Source of the DNA: CAZNDN01 sp964571815
Lineage (GTDB): Bacteria; Fibrobacterota; Chitinivibrionia; Chitinivibrionales; WJKA01
Direction: 5' to 3'
NCBI GenBank assembly: GCA_964571815.1
Contig: CAZNDN010000164.1
Location: 1-8,038 of the forward strand
Length of the DNA stretch: 8,038 bases
The notes under the pieces were generated by a model. It was not told the origin of the DNA and ran no database searches. It was given only the letters and a program-made list of their open reading frames with translations. Position numbers and translations under genes: made by a program. Shown one piece after another: positions 1-5,960 of this stretch (positions are counted from its first letter, which is position 1; each line of letters begins with the position of its first letter).

Positions 1-9
1 CTCCTCTTC

Positions 10-1143
10 CTACCCCTCTTCCTCCAGCTCCATCTTCAGGGACATCACTTTCATCAGGTCTTTCAACGATACAATTCCCTCCACGGTTCCGTCGGAGCCC
101 CTGACCAGAAGTCTGCTGCTGCCGGTGCGTCTCATGCGCTGCAGGGCTTCCATGGCATCCTGTTCCGAATCGATCGTATTGGTGTCGCCGCAGGCGCCGG
201 CGATATCGCGCACACGGCGTTGACTCCACTCCTCCCGGGGTACTTGCTTGATATCCCGCGTGGTGACGCACGAAGGGTTCCCGCTGTCGGCTACGGGATA
301 CATCTTGAAATGGTGCTTGTACACGTAATCCTGCACCAGTTGCTCAACCGTGATATCGGGCGGCGCGGTGACGGGGTCGGCTTTCATGAACGAGCGGACC
401 GTCCTGCCGGCCAGGTCCCGCCGCATCATCAATTGTTTGTACGAGGTCTGCGATGCGTTGCGGAGGAACATGCCGATCAAAAACCACCACATGCCCGAGA
501 TGAACGCGCCGCTGATAACCGAAAAAACTCCCAGCAGTATCAGCACCAGGCCGAAGCCGGAGCCGATCGCCGACGCAATCCGTGTTGCCTGGTTGATATT
601 CTTTTTCCACCCCCACAGAATCGCTCTCAGCACCCGCCCCCCATCGAGGGGAAACGCCGGCACGAGGTTGAAAGCGGCAAGAATGAAGTTGATTGACATG
701 AGGTAGCGCACCACGCCGCCGGGCGTTTCGCCGAGCCCCAGGGGTTCGGCCGAGGTGAGCAGGAGAAGAAGGAGGACGCCGATGGCGATGGATGACGCCG
801 GTCCGGCAAGGGCCATGGCCAATTCGGCCCGCGGGCTCGGCGGCTCATCGTGCATCTCCGCAACACCACCGAATATGAACAGCGTTATCCCCCGCATGGG
901 CAAGCCGTAGCGCCTGGCCACCAGCGAATGGGAAAGTTCATGAAAAATGATCGAGGCGAACAGCCCCAGCGCGCCCAGCACCCCCATCCACCAGTACGTA
1001 GCCGTCGAGAGCCCTTCGTTGTAGTGCGGGAACACGCCGGTAGCAAGCGACCACACGATCAACACCGCGATCACCAGCCAGCTCAGATCGATCTTGACCT
1101 CGAAACCCAGCAGCGAAAACAGCTTGATACTCTTTCCAAACAT
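10..1143 (-). CDS. Site-2 protease family membrane metalloprotease with C-terminal CBS domain pair
   Basis: This 377-residue protein looks like an intramembrane zinc metalloprotease of the M50/S2P family, of the bacterial and archaeal subgroup that carries two CBS domains. Such enzymes cleave membrane-bound substrates such as anti-sigma factors; the substrate here is unknown. The zinc-binding HELSH is at residues 68-72. The second metal motif, NLVPAFPLDGGR, is at 159-170, with the key Asp at 167. Hydrophobic segments lie near 17-37, 52-73, 106-130, 145-165 and 190-227. The CBS region covers about 250-370 and may bind adenine nucleotides. The ATG at 1143 was chosen because GGAG lies about 9 bases upstream and the conserved N-terminus (MFGKSIKLF) begins there. 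An in-frame ATG at 1218 would add 25 residues of atypical, Arg- and Cys-rich sequence. It is the last gene of the group, 84 bases after the universal stress gene, and ends in an acidic tail. Family assignment is firm; the substrate and the CBS ligand are not known. Confidence 0.93.
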   Translation of the reverse strand: MFGKSIKLFSLLGFEVKIDLSWLVIAVLIVWSLATGVFPHYNEGLSTATYWWMGVLGALGLFASIIFHELSHSLVARRYGLPMRGITLFIFGGVAEMHDEPPSPRAELAMALAGPASSIAIGVLLLLLLTSAEPLGLGETPGGVVRYLMSINFILAAFNLVPAFPLDGGRVLRAILWGWKKNINQATRIASAIGSGFGLVLILLGVFSVISGAFISGMWWFLIGMFLRNASQTSYKQLMMRRDLAGRTVRSFMKADPVTAPPDITVEQLVQDYVYKHHFKMYPVADSGNPSCVTTRDIKQVPREEWSQRRVRDIAGACGDTNTIDSEQDAMEALQRMRRTGSSRLLVRGSDGTVEGIVSLKDLMKVMSLKMELEEEG

Positions 1144-1182
1144 GGAACATCTCTCCTTTCGCCTCGCGTGACACGTGGTGCA

Positions 1183-1224
1183 CCCGGACAGCCTCGTTTC
1201 CGGCGCAGGTCCGGGCATTGCCCG
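1183..1224. repeat. Intergenic inverted repeats between usp and the protease gene
   Basis: The 84-base gap (1144-1227) holds two dyads. CCCGGAC at 1183-1189 pairs with GTCCGGG at 1209-1215. A tight hairpin, CGGGC-ATT-GCCCG, spans 1212-1224. The two share bases, so they are alternatives. Neither is followed by a T tract on the minus strand, so this is not a convincing terminator. It could stabilise or process the operon mRNA and reduce downstream expression. The structures are visible in the sequence; their role is inference. Confidence 0.45.
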
Positions 1225-1227
1225 CGC

Positions 1228-1686
1228 TCAGGGGCTCCTGCGGTGGGGTACAAACAGCACCGGACAGGGGGCCTGCCGCAGTACCGCTTCACTGACACTG
1301 CCCATCAGAGCGTTGTACAGCGCTCCATGCCCGTGCGTACCCATTACGATGAGCCGGGGATGATCCCTTGAGGCATGCTTGATAATCTCGGCGGGCACAT
1401 CGCCCTGCACGACCAGAGCCCTGGAGGTCACTCCCTTCCCCCGGAGTTTTTCGGCAAATTTCCGTGCCTTCTCGTGCGCCTCTTTCGCATCGCACGCCGC
1501 CTGGTCGCGCACGGTCTGCGGTCCGGCATCGAAATCGGCGGGTGACGGTTCGGCCGGGACCACGTGCAGCACGGTCACGCTGTCTCCGAAAGCCTCTGCC
1601 GTGCTCCATGCAACATACAGTATCGGCTCCGTCTCGTCGGAAAAATCGACAGGTACCAGGATGTGCTTTCCGCTGGTGTCGCTCAT
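1228..1686 (-). CDS. Universal stress protein, UspA family, ATP-binding type
   Basis: This is a 152-residue single-domain cytoplasmic protein, the usual length for the family. The N-terminal strand HILVPVDFS (residues 8-16) carries the conserved Asp14. The nucleotide-binding signature G-x2-G-x9-G-S is intact at 116-130 (GTHGHG, then GS), and the C-terminal strand PCPVLFVP follows at 140-147. The intact signature points to the ATP-binding branch rather than the non-binding UspA branch. Family members accumulate in starvation, hypoxia or other stress and bind adenylates; the exact output is usually unclear. The ATG at 1686 overlaps the TGA of the PRC-barrel gene in an ATGA arrangement and is preceded by GAGGAG, so translational coupling is likely. 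The same transcript probably continues into the protease gene. The downstream CBS domains may also bind adenylates, so the two products could read the same signal, but that is inference. Confidence 0.95.
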   Translation of the reverse strand: MSDTSGKHILVPVDFSDETEPILYVAWSTAEAFGDSVTVLHVVPAEPSPADFDAGPQTVRDQAACDAKEAHEKARKFAEKLRGKGVTSRALVVQGDVPAEIIKHASRDHPRLIVMGTHGHGALYNALMGSVSEAVLRQAPCPVLFVPHRRSP

Positions 1687-2462
1687 TGTGATTGCTTCTC
1701 CTCTTTTTTGTGCCAGTAACCGGTGCGTCCGTAGTGACTGTGCAGCAGTTGCTCATACTGCCGCTGGATCGGGGCGCCGGGATCGTACGGAGGACTGGTT
1801 TCAATCAATTCCCGTGTCAGGTCCACCGCAACCGTGCGACCGTCCCACTGCACATCCGTGACCCACCGCGGCGACACCAGGACGGTCCGCCCCGGCAGCC
1901 AGTCGCGGGTGTCCACGATCACGTAACGTATGGCCCACGCGTTGTCGTCGAGGACCAGATCCCGGATGTGGCCAATGCGGCCGTCGACGGCCGACACATG
2001 ATATCCCCGCACTTCTTCGGCGCTCCGCAGATGCTCGTCGTAGTGTCCCTTCCCGACTTCTTCCTCCTTTTTCTCCCGGTCGGCCACAAGCTGCTGTGCC
2101 GCGGGGGGAATCATACTCGGTTCACCGGCCATGAACCCGGTCCCTCCCCACATCACGGGCCACCCATAGTAGGCGGTGATCTCCTCGATATGACGGCGAG
2201 AGACGGGAAGATCGGTCTGGATATCCGGACTCTCGGCAACCTGCTCCCGGGTGAGCGCCGCCGGGATGGCCCCGTCCGACAACGGAGAAAGCGCCGCCGG
2301 CGAAACCAGGACCTTCTTCCGGTTCAGCCAGGAGCCGATCTCTACGACCACGTAGCGCAGCACCCAGGTGCGATCGTCGAAATAGTAGTCACCGATACTG
2401 CCGATTTCCCCGTCACGAGCCCGGATCGGACTCTTTTTCATCTCATCTGCAATTCTGAGCAT
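1683..2462 (-). CDS. Protein with two PRC-barrel domains
   Basis: This is a 259-residue soluble protein with two PRC-barrel domains. The first covers about residues 3-58 and has the pattern DGEIGSIGDYYFDD, then RYVVVEIGSWL and VLVSP. The second covers about 144-200 (SAVDGRIGHIRDLVLDD, RYVIVDTRDWLPGRTVLVSP). They are joined by a variable linker with a charged, probably helical stretch at 128-140, and the protein ends in a Lys/Glu/Gln-rich tail. PRC barrels occur in photosynthetic reaction centre subunit H and in RimM; stand-alone double-PRC proteins are common near stress genes, but their biochemical role is not established. The ATG at 2462 has GGGGAGG about 6 bases upstream. It is the first gene of a three-gene group, overlaps usp by 4 bases, and follows a 174-base gap holding a sigma-54-like promoter. 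No signal peptide or membrane segment is visible. Confidence 0.92.
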   Translation of the reverse strand: MLRIADEMKKSPIRARDGEIGSIGDYYFDDRTWVLRYVVVEIGSWLNRKKVLVSPAALSPLSDGAIPAALTREQVAESPDIQTDLPVSRRHIEEITAYYGWPVMWGGTGFMAGEPSMIPPAAQQLVADREKKEEEVGKGHYDEHLRSAEEVRGYHVSAVDGRIGHIRDLVLDDNAWAIRYVIVDTRDWLPGRTVLVSPRWVTDVQWDGRTVAVDLTRELIETSPPYDPGAPIQRQYEQLLHSHYGRTGYWHKKEEKQSQ

Positions 2463-2546
2463 GGTCGCCTCCCCCGACGGTTATCACCCTGGTACCGGTC
2501 CGCGTCCCGGTAATCGGGTGCGATACAGTATTCAGCCTCTATTCTC

Positions 2547-2561
2547 TCAAATATTATGCCA
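2547..2561 (-). promoter_or_regulatory. Sigma-54-like promoter for the PRC-barrel/usp/protease operon (weak match)
   Basis: Read on the minus strand, the site is TGGCATA-ATAT-TTGAG. It matches the sigma-54 consensus TGGCACG-N4-TTGCW at 8 of 12 positions, with correct spacing. The invariant GG of the -24 element is present, but the -12 GC is GA. The predicted start of transcription is near 2535, giving a leader of about 73 bases. I saw no good -35 hexamer at the right distance from the AT-rich CATAAT. The rest of the 2463-2636 gap holds the ribosome site of the PRC gene and weak hairpins. The GA at -12 keeps confidence low. Confidence 0.42.
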
Positions 2562-2600
2562 CACGCCCGCCGCGCTATCGCAGGCGCAGAGAAGGAAGGG

Positions 2601-2635
2601 GGGAACGGTAAATTCCCAAAAACGCGAAAGACGTT
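2601..2635 (-). terminator. Possible weak terminator after the sigma-54 activator gene
   Basis: Just past the activator's stop codon, the minus strand can form a 4-bp stem (AACG/CGTT, 2632-2635 with 2621-2624) that runs straight into five T residues. A second hairpin follows, GGGAA with TTCCC (2613-2617 with 2601-2605, 7-base loop). Both stems are short, so read-through into the PRC-barrel gene is likely. The TTCCC/GGGAA elements recur at the 3' end of the activator gene (2645-2659), so they might instead be binding sites upstream of the 2547-2561 promoter. Confidence 0.25.
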
Positions 2636-2636
2636 C

Positions 2637-3986
2637 TCAATCCCGGGAATGTTCGGGAACCTGCAGCTTGCCCAGCCGTCGGTACAGAGAGGAGAGCGAT
2701 ATGCCCAGGGCCTCACTTGCCCTGTTCTTGTCGCCCTTGAACCGGTGAAGAACATTGTGAATGTGCCGGGTCTCGATTTCGGCAAGCTCCAGCGTCTCCC
2801 CGTCGGTCTTCGGTTCCGACGCAGCCGGCGCCCCGTGGAGCCCCACAAGGTGCTCCGGGGCGATCGGGCCCCCGCGGGCCAGGAGCATGGCGCGTTCGAT
2901 AACATTGCGCAACTCCCTGATATTGCCGGGCCAGGAGTAGTTCTGAAGCAGTTCCACGATTGCGGGGTCGAGGGGAAGGTGCTTGTACGAGAAGCTTCTC
3001 AGCAGGTGCTCCGCCAGAGCGGGAATATCCTCCCGTCGCTCTTTCAGCGCGGGTACATCGATGGGGAACACACAGATTCGGTAGTAGAGATCCTTGCGAA
3101 AACGCCCGCGTTCGGTCTCCTGGAGCAAGTCCTTGTTGGTAGCGCAGATAAGACGGAAGTTGCTGGTTCGCGGCTTGTTTTCGCCCACGCGCCTGAACGA
3201 CTTTTCTTCGATGGTCTTGAGCAATTGCGCCTGGACCTCCAGGTCCATGTCCCCCACCTCGTCCAGAAACAAGGTGCCGCCGTCGGCGACCTCCACCATG
3301 CCTTCACGGTCCTTGTGCGCCGATGTAAACGATCCCTTGAGGTGGCCGAACAGCTCGCTGCGCAGCAGCTCTCCCTTGAGGCTGGAGCAGTTCAGTTCAA
3401 CGAATGTTTCCTCTTTTCGTTCGCTCTGCTCATGGATCCACCGCGCGAGCACACCCTTGCCCGTGCCGGTTTCTCCCTGGATCAGCAGCACCGTATCGTT
3501 GTCGGCAGCCACCGATGCATACTCCACCAGGCGCGCGACAGCATCGCTGGTCCCGAAATAGGGCTCATCGTCCCGCGACATCCTCTGAAGCGCCAGATTG
3601 CGCTTGCGCAACGTCCGGATTTCCAGGGCCTTGTCAAGCGACTGCTTGACTTCTTTGAGCTGGACCGGCTTGGTCAGGAAGTTATCGGCCCCGGCCTTGG
3701 TGGCCTGGACTGCCGTGGCGATATCATCCATACCCGTAATCACGACCACCGGCACGCTGGGCCTGTCGGCGCGGATCTCCGGTATCCACTCCAGCGAATT
3801 ACCGTCGGGAAGCCTCAGGTCCAGCACCACTGCATCGAGCCGGTCCCGAGCAAAACACTCCCTGGCCTCCTTGAGACCGGTAACCGTCTCGCAGTCGTAT
3901 CCGTTGCGCGACAGATAGCGGCGATACCCGAATGCCGCCCCTTCATCATCTTCCACCAGCAATACGCGGCGTTTCTTACCCGGCAC
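2637..3986 (-). CDS. Sigma-54-dependent response regulator (NtrC family: receiver, AAA+, Fis-type HTH)
   Basis: This 449-residue transcription activator has the classic three-domain layout. The receiver (about 5-120) has the acidic pair Asp13-Asp14, phospho-acceptor Asp56, Thr84 and Lys106. The AAA+ domain (about 143-370) has Walker A GETGTGKG at 171-178, Walker B GGTLFLDEVGD at 236-246 and the arginine-finger region RFRKDLYYR at 295-303. The C-terminal Fis-type helix-turn-helix (about 400-445) contains RASEALGISLSSLYRRL. The loop that touches sigma-54, normally GAFTGA, reads GSFTSA at 218-223; the essential Phe and Thr remain. Translation starts at GTG (3986), with AAGGAG 7 bases upstream; the ATG just before it runs into a stop in its own frame. 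No histidine kinase is present in the window, so the phosphate donor is unknown. It probably drives the sigma-54-type promoters found here, including that of its own upstream neighbours, but this is inference. Confidence 0.96.
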   Translation of the reverse strand: MPGKKRRVLLVEDDEGAAFGYRRYLSRNGYDCETVTGLKEARECFARDRLDAVVLDLRLPDGNSLEWIPEIRADRPSVPVVVITGMDDIATAVQATKAGADNFLTKPVQLKEVKQSLDKALEIRTLRKRNLALQRMSRDDEPYFGTSDAVARLVEYASVAADNDTVLLIQGETGTGKGVLARWIHEQSERKEETFVELNCSSLKGELLRSELFGHLKGSFTSAHKDREGMVEVADGGTLFLDEVGDMDLEVQAQLLKTIEEKSFRRVGENKPRTSNFRLICATNKDLLQETERGRFRKDLYYRICVFPIDVPALKERREDIPALAEHLLRSFSYKHLPLDPAIVELLQNYSWPGNIRELRNVIERAMLLARGGPIAPEHLVGLHGAPAASEPKTDGETLELAEIETRHIHNVLHRFKGDKNRASEALGISLSSLYRRLGKLQVPEHSRD

Positions 3987-4002
3987 CCGACATCTCCTTG
4001 CT

Positions 4003-4070
4003 TCAGGTAGTTACATCGCCTCGGTGAGGCAACCAAAAAAGATACTTCATGTGGAGGGCAGCGGCGATGT
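4003..4070 (-). promoter_or_regulatory. Structured leader before the activator gene, possible attenuator-like switch
   Basis: The 91-base gap between the guanylate-kinase-like gene and the activator (3987-4077) can fold in two exclusive ways on the minus-strand RNA. ACATCGCC (4070-4063) can pair perfectly with GGCGATGT (4020-4013) across 42 bases. Alternatively, the latter region can form the local hairpin GCCTC-ACC-GAGGC (4030-4018). A run of six T residues lies between the arms. A 15-codon open frame runs from an ATG at 4050 to a TGA at 4003, just before the activator's ribosome site, but it has no ribosome site of its own. I found no sigma-70 or sigma-54 promoter here. The pairing is visible; any switching is inference. 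Confidence 0.3.
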
Positions 4071-4077
4071 GGGTCGC

Positions 4078-4830
4078 TCAGGGAACGACCGTTTCGTCCC
4101 ACTGTTCCACGCACGGATGCGTGCCGCCTTCAAGAAGCGCGGCGAAGGCTTCCGCGGCCCGGCGGGCATCACCGAGCGGATAGTAGAACGCGTCCCAGTT
4201 GTCGCTGTCCTCCCCGTCGTGGTTGGGTATGACATGCGAGAAACGGCAGGCAAGCTTGAGTTCACCGTACGCACTGGTTGCCCGGCGTTCGATATCGGCA
4301 AGCTCGGATGCCGCGAGCACTCCCCTGGCTCGACTCTGCCTTCGGAGCAGCTTGCGGCGCATGATCTCGGCGACCATCGCCGGCAGATCCACGTGACGCC
4401 GCCGATCGGAGAGGTAGCCAAGCTCCTCGCGGGAAAGCGGAGAAAGAAACACCGACAATGGGCTCAGCTCCGCAAGGCGGGGATCGCCCACCAGCACTTC
4501 GGCCACAAACGGGTTGCCTTCATACACCATGCTCCCCTGTCGCGTCCCTTCGCTCACCTCATGCACATCGACCGCCAGCAGATCACCGCGTACCTCCATA
4601 ACCACGTACCGTTGGTCGCCCCGAAGCGCGTCGATCTCCTCCCTCGTGCGGAAATGGTAATCCACGCCGTCGCGCTCCCCCGGCCGGGGGGAACGACTGT
4701 TGAACAAGACAACATCGCTCAACCCCTCCCGCAGCCCGGGATACATCTTCCCCAGCGCCTTGCACAGCGGACTCTTGCCCACACAGGAGGGACCGGTAAG
4801 AATAGCAAGACCGGGTCCGGGGCCGCTCAT
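4078..4830 (-). CDS. Guanylate-kinase-like P-loop protein, divergent
   Basis: This 250-residue cytoplasmic protein has the guanylate kinase fold signature. The P-loop GPSCVGKS is at 13-20; most family members have Gly where this has Cys16. The GMP-binding segment NSRSPRPGERDGVDYHF at 44-60 keeps Arg46, Arg49 and Tyr58, and the core strand SVFLSPLSREEL at 126-137 resembles the SIFILPPS strand of true enzymes. Glu79 may match the base-recognising Glu. As best I can align it, the GNYYGT motif that helps bind GMP is replaced by GDLLAV (82-87). The C-terminal part is longer than in housekeeping guanylate kinase, about 250 against 205 residues. It may phosphorylate GMP or another nucleoside monophosphate, or bind without catalysis. 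The ATG at 4830 has AAAGGAG 9 bases upstream; an in-frame GTG at 4872 would add 14 residues. It lies 51 bases after ppk2 and is probably cotranscribed with it. Confidence 0.82.
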   Translation of the reverse strand: MSGPGPGLAILTGPSCVGKSPLCKALGKMYPGLREGLSDVVLFNSRSPRPGERDGVDYHFRTREEIDALRGDQRYVVMEVRGDLLAVDVHEVSEGTRQGSMVYEGNPFVAEVLVGDPRLAELSPLSVFLSPLSREELGYLSDRRRHVDLPAMVAEIMRRKLLRRQSRARGVLAASELADIERRATSAYGELKLACRFSHVIPNHDGEDSDNWDAFYYPLGDARRAAEAFAALLEGGTHPCVEQWDETVVP

Positions 4831-4881
4831 ACGTCGGGACTCCTTTCCTGGCTCATGGCGAACCACCTGCACGTGTCGCGT

Positions 4882-5733
4882 TCAGTGAAGGTCAAAGGAC
4901 GACGGATCGATATCCGGCTCGGGAAGCCGCAGGTTCAGCCTCTCCAGGGTGCGGGTAACCACCGTGCATATCAGGGCGTCCCGGTACCACCGTCGTTCCG
5001 ACGGAATAATATACCACGGCGCCCACTCCGCGGCGCACCGGGAAAAGAGGTCTTCGTAGGCGCGCATATAGTCGTCCCACCGCTTGCGCTCCTCCAGATC
5101 CGCGGCATTGAATTTCCATCGCTTATCGGGCCGCCTGAGACGCCGCAGCAGGCGACGTTTCTGATAGTCCTTGCTCACGTGAAGATAGAATTTCAGGATT
5201 ACCGTGCTTTCATCGGCCAGCAGCCTCTCGAACCGATTGATATGCTCGTAGCGTTTCTCCCAGGTTTCCCGGCTCACAAGCCCGTCGACCCGCGCCACAA
5301 GCACATCTTCGTAGTGCGAGCGGTTGAAAATGCCGATAGTGCCCCGGCCCGGGATTTTGCGGTGCACCCGCCAGAGGAAATCATGACGTTTCTCACGGCC
5401 CGTGGGCTGCTTGAACGATGCGGTCGTGCAGCGCTGCGGGTTGAGGGCCCCGAAACAGCGTCTGATCGTGCTGTCCTTGCCCGCGGCGTCCATGGCCTGC
5501 AGCACGATCAATACCGCGTGGGAGCGCGATGCGTGCAGAATCTCCTGAAGCTGCGCCATGCGGGCTGTCAGGCCCTTAACCGCTTCCTTTGCCGCGGCCT
5601 TGTCATGGTCTTCTCCCGCCCGTCCGGGTATCCGCACAAGCGAAACAGGTCCCTTCACACGAAAGGGTTCCGGATCGACCGTAAACGTGGCTTGCTCTCC
5701 GTGTGTTGCAGATGCTCGATCGACACCATTCAT
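4882..5733 (-). CDS. ppk2: Polyphosphate kinase 2 family, polyphosphate:nucleotide phosphotransferase
   Basis: This 283-residue protein has the length and motifs of single-domain PPK2 enzymes that transfer phosphate from polyphosphate to AMP or ADP. The N-terminal FTVDPEPFRVKGPVSL (17-32) resembles the start of the polyphosphate:nucleotide phosphotransferase subfamily. Walker A is LQAMDAAGKDSTI at 78-90, with Lys86. Walker B is FNRSHYEDV at 136-144, with Asp143. The basic lid region KRWKFNAADLEERKRWDDY covers 204-222. A C-terminal PWYIIPSERRWYRD (239-252) is also typical. All catalytic residues appear intact. The frame is open upstream to 5916, but the sigma-54 promoter lies inside that stretch and the family N-terminus fits the ATG at 5733. 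GGAG there is 12 bases upstream, slightly long, so initiation may be modest. It is the first gene of a group with the guanylate-kinase-like gene and probably the activator. Whether it prefers AMP or ADP cannot be told from sequence alone. Confidence 0.95.
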   Translation of the reverse strand: MNGVDRASATHGEQATFTVDPEPFRVKGPVSLVRIPGRAGEDHDKAAAKEAVKGLTARMAQLQEILHASRSHAVLIVLQAMDAAGKDSTIRRCFGALNPQRCTTASFKQPTGREKRHDFLWRVHRKIPGRGTIGIFNRSHYEDVLVARVDGLVSRETWEKRYEHINRFERLLADESTVILKFYLHVSKDYQKRRLLRRLRRPDKRWKFNAADLEERKRWDDYMRAYEDLFSRCAAEWAPWYIIPSERRWYRDALICTVVTRTLERLNLRLPEPDIDPSSFDLH

Positions 5734-5789
5734 GCGTCGCAGCGTCTCCTTTGCTCCGTCCTTGTAAGACACTTCGCAATATAACTGGT

Positions 5790-5805
5790 AGCAACAATCA
5801 TGCCG
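5790..5805 (-). promoter_or_regulatory. Sigma-54 promoter of ppk2
   Basis: On the minus strand the site reads CGGCATG-ATTG-TTGCT. It matches the consensus TGGCACG-N4-TTGCW at 10 of 12 positions, with the invariant GG and GC separated by exactly 10 bases. The predicted start of transcription is near 5779, giving a leader of about 46 bases before the ppk2 ATG. A TATATT lies downstream (5779-5784) but has no usable -35 partner. The -24 half is also one arm of an 11-bp imperfect inverted repeat (5795-5805 with 5809-5819, one mismatch), so a bound protein could block the promoter. Confidence 0.72.
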
Positions 5806-5879
5806 GTTCGGCTTGATTGCGGTCCAGGGATGAGGCCGGGACTGCGGTCCGGTTGATTGTGTTGTCACGAGCGGAATGT
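5806..5879. promoter_or_regulatory. Candidate shared enhancer between the two sigma-54 promoters
   Basis: These 74 bases lie upstream of both divergent promoters. They hold two copies of TTGATTG (5813-5819 and 5853-5859, 40 bases apart, close to four helical turns) and two copies of TGCGGTCC (5818-5825 and 5843-5850). The order is A-B then B-A. GCGGTCC (5819-5825) also forms a 6-of-7 dyad with GGACTGC (5839-5845). Activators of the NtrC type bind dyads, usually about 80-150 bases upstream of the start. Here the elements are about 45-95 bases upstream of the ligA start and 35-80 upstream of the ppk2 start, somewhat close. The protein that binds is inferred, not shown. Confidence 0.4.
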
Positions 5880-5895
5880 TGGCGTGTTTTTTGCA
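5880..5895 (+). promoter_or_regulatory. Sigma-54 promoter of ligA
   Basis: The site reads TGGCGTG-TTTT-TTGCA and matches TGGCACG-N4-TTGCW at 10 of 12 positions. GG and GC are exactly 10 bases apart, and a T-rich run precedes the -12 element, as is common in good sites. The predicted start of transcription is near 5906, giving a leader of about 80 bases. The only sigma-70 alternative I see is TTGTCA (5862-5867), 17 bases before TGTTTT, which is a poor -10 match. Confidence 0.75.
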
Positions 5896-5917
5896 GATCA
5901 TCCCGGGTACCGGCAAG

Positions 5918-5960
5918 CCCCGGAAACCGGGGTGTCCGGAATATGAGTTCGCATGAGTTC
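5918..5960 (+). repeat. Hairpin and direct repeat in the ligA leader
   Basis: The leader between the sigma-54 promoter and the ligA start holds a perfect 6-bp hairpin, CCCCGG-AAA-CCGGGG (5918-5932). It is followed by two copies of ATGAGTTC set 10 bases apart (5943-5950 and 5953-5960). The hairpin has no T tract and is not a terminator. The first repeat opens a 7-codon frame ending in TGA at 5966. The second ATG (5953) is in frame with ligA and could add 11 residues, but it lacks a ribosome site. Confidence 0.5.

Noticed and set aside
1144..1227. An intrinsic terminator between usp and the protease gene
   Set aside because: The hairpins are GC-rich but no T run follows on the minus strand, and the downstream gene lacks a visible promoter of its own.
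2556..4010. A 484-codon open frame on the plus strand
   Set aside because: It is antisense to the sigma-54 response regulator over almost its whole length and shows no domain or convincing ribosome site.
4003..4050. A 15-codon open frame before the activator gene as a leader-peptide gene
   Set aside because: No ribosome site precedes its ATG, and there is no run of regulatory codons. It is kept only as part of the leader description.
4024..5784. A 586-codon open frame on the plus strand
   Set aside because: It lies opposite the guanylate-kinase-like and ppk2 genes, which have clear family motifs. Its translation is rich in His, Arg and Pro without recognisable domains. It is an antisense shadow of GC-rich coding sequence.
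5862..5890. A sigma-70 promoter for ligA (TTGTCA, 17 bases, TGTTTT)
   Set aside because: The -10 hexamer matches at only about half the positions, while the overlapping sigma-54 site is nearly consensus.
5734..5916. N-terminal extension of PPK2 to an upstream ATG
   Set aside because: The stretch contains the ppk2 sigma-54 promoter and encodes no family-like sequence. The ATG at 5733 gives the normal PPK2 length.
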